From positions 1-6,791 of the forward strand of contig JAOZMA010000118.1 in assembly GCA_029934555.1 (NCBI GenBank): a stretch of DNA of 6,791 nucleotides. The letters run 5' to 3'. Each line of letters starts with the position of its first letter. Positions within the stretch are counted from its first letter, which is position 1. This stretch comes from Acidimicrobiia bacterium. Its GTDB lineage: Bacteria > Actinomycetota > Acidimicrobiia > Spongiisociales > UBA5794. Of this stretch, positions 6,086 to 6,791 are shown in pieces. Under the pieces are notes generated by a model that was not told where the DNA came from, did no database searches, and saw nothing but the letters and a program-made list of their open reading frames with translations. The position numbers were made by a program, and so were the translations under genes.

Positions 6086-6791
6086 CCGATCAGCTCCTCA
6101 TCGCAGACAGCGTCGTTGCCGGCTACCTCCCGGGAGTAGACATCCTACGCGGTGTCGATCTCACCCTCGCCGATGGCGAACTCGTCGGGATCATCGGTCC
6201 GAACGGAGCAGGGAAGTCGACACTCGTCAAGGCTATCTTCGGCCTCGTTCCGGTACGCGAAGGACTCGTGACCCTGCGCGGCGACGACATCTCCAACCTC
6301 GCTGCTCACGAACTGGTCGCCCTCGGCGTCGGGTACGTCCCCCAACGGGCGAACATCTTCCCTTCGTTGACCGTTGAGGACAACCTGCGCATGGGCCTCT
6401 ATCTCGATCCGAAGGCGTGGACCGAGCGACTCGCTGCCGTTGTCGAGATCTTCCCGCTCCTCGCCGTCCGATCAGAACAACGAGCCGGGTTCCTATCCGG
6501 CGGCGAGCGCCAGATGGTGGCGATCGGGCGGGCGCTGATGATGGACCCGTCGGTGCTCCTGCTCGATGAGCCATCTGCAGGACTCTCTCCTGCCAATCAG
6601 GACCTCGTCTTCGAGCGTGTCCGCGGCATCGCCGACGCCGGAGTGTCCATCATCATGGTGGAGCAGAACGCCCGGCGGTGTCTCCAGATCGCCGATCGTG
6701 CGTACGTCCTCGACCAGGGATACAACGCCCACACAGGTCCGGGACGGGATCTCTTGCACGACCCGAAGGTGATCGAGCTCTATCTCGGAAC
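6082..6791 (+). CDS. livF: HAAT-family ABC transporter ATP-binding protein LivF, 3' end outside window
   Basis: This is the second ATPase of the transporter, forming the nucleotide-binding pair with LivG. The frame starts at the ATG inside the livG stop (ATGA) and is open to the last base, giving 236 residues with no stop. Motifs are Walker A GPNGAGKST (39-47), Q-loop Q88 in YVPQRANIFPSLTVEDNL, signature LSGGERQMVAIGRAL (138-152) and Walker B VLLLDEP (158-164) followed by SAGLSP. The H-loop position has Q195 (VEQNA) in place of histidine, which is normal for LivF. The visible end IELYLG is where LivF proteins usually finish, so only a few residues should be missing. The segment DQGYNAHTGPGRDLL (211-225) departs from the usual ETGRIVLEGTG form but keeps its length. 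Confidence 0.95.
   Translation, partial: MTDQLLIADSVVAGYLPGVDILRGVDLTLADGELVGIIGPNGAGKSTLVKAIFGLVPVREGLVTLRGDDISNLAAHELVALGVGYVPQRANIFPSLTVEDNLRMGLYLDPKAWTERLAAVVEIFPLLAVRSEQRAGFLSGGERQMVAIGRALMMDPSVLLLDEPSAGLSPANQDLVFERVRGIADAGVSIIMVEQNARRCLQIADRAYVLDQGYNAHTGPGRDLLHDPKVIELYLG

Noticed and set aside
6082..6791. Glutamine in place of the H-loop histidine of LivF
   Set aside because: VEQNA at this position is a normal feature of LivF proteins, not a defect.

Overview
The window reads as chromosomal DNA from a GC-rich bacterium, probably an actinomycete-type (Actinomycetota) lineage. This rests on GC/GTC/ATC/CTC-rich codon use, tight overlapping operons, a cysteine-motif protein of a kind I associate with actinobacteria, and a livH start with no Shine-Dalgarno and a -10-like hexamer just upstream, as in leaderless transcripts. 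The placement is an inference; no rRNA or other marker is present.

Left part (1-2056): the 3' three quarters of a long-chain acyl-CoA synthetase (AMP-forming) on the plus strand converges on a minus-strand gene for a 200-residue cysteine-rich protein of unknown function. A long hairpin covers the short gap and even overlaps the synthetase stop codon, so it probably terminates both genes. The unknown gene has a weak ribosome site of its own, but a 7-codon minicistron with a good Shine-Dalgarno ends in an ATGA overlap on its start codon.

Middle part (2057-2454): an RNA and structure-rich stretch. The central feature is a selenocysteine tRNA gene (selC, anticodon UCA, 9-bp variable stem) on the minus strand. 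It is followed, in its own direction, by a perfect 10-bp hairpin, two copies of a 12-bp palindromic repeat 22 bp apart, and a second two-part hairpin. The tRNA shows that the organism decodes some UGA codons as selenocysteine, although selA, selB, selD and any selenoprotein lie outside the window.

Right part (2455-6791): a minus-strand gene for a small tandem-CBS protein is divergent from a branched-chain amino acid type (HAAT) ABC transporter operon, livH-livM-livG-livF. The four genes overlap by 1, 11 and 4 bases, so translation is probably coupled. LivH and LivM form the membrane channel, LivG and LivF hydrolyse ATP. LivF runs off the window end a few residues short of its expected C-terminus. 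The substrate-binding protein is not in the window, so the substrate cannot be read from the sequence.

The most unusual protein is LivH: before its permease domain it carries a predicted signal peptide and an extracytoplasmic beta-sandwich domain of about 95 residues. I see no CRISPR array, insertion sequence, phage gene or clear novel defence system here. The best candidates for follow-up are the domain-fused LivH, the shape of the tRNA-Sec, and the unknown cysteine protein with its leader minicistron.
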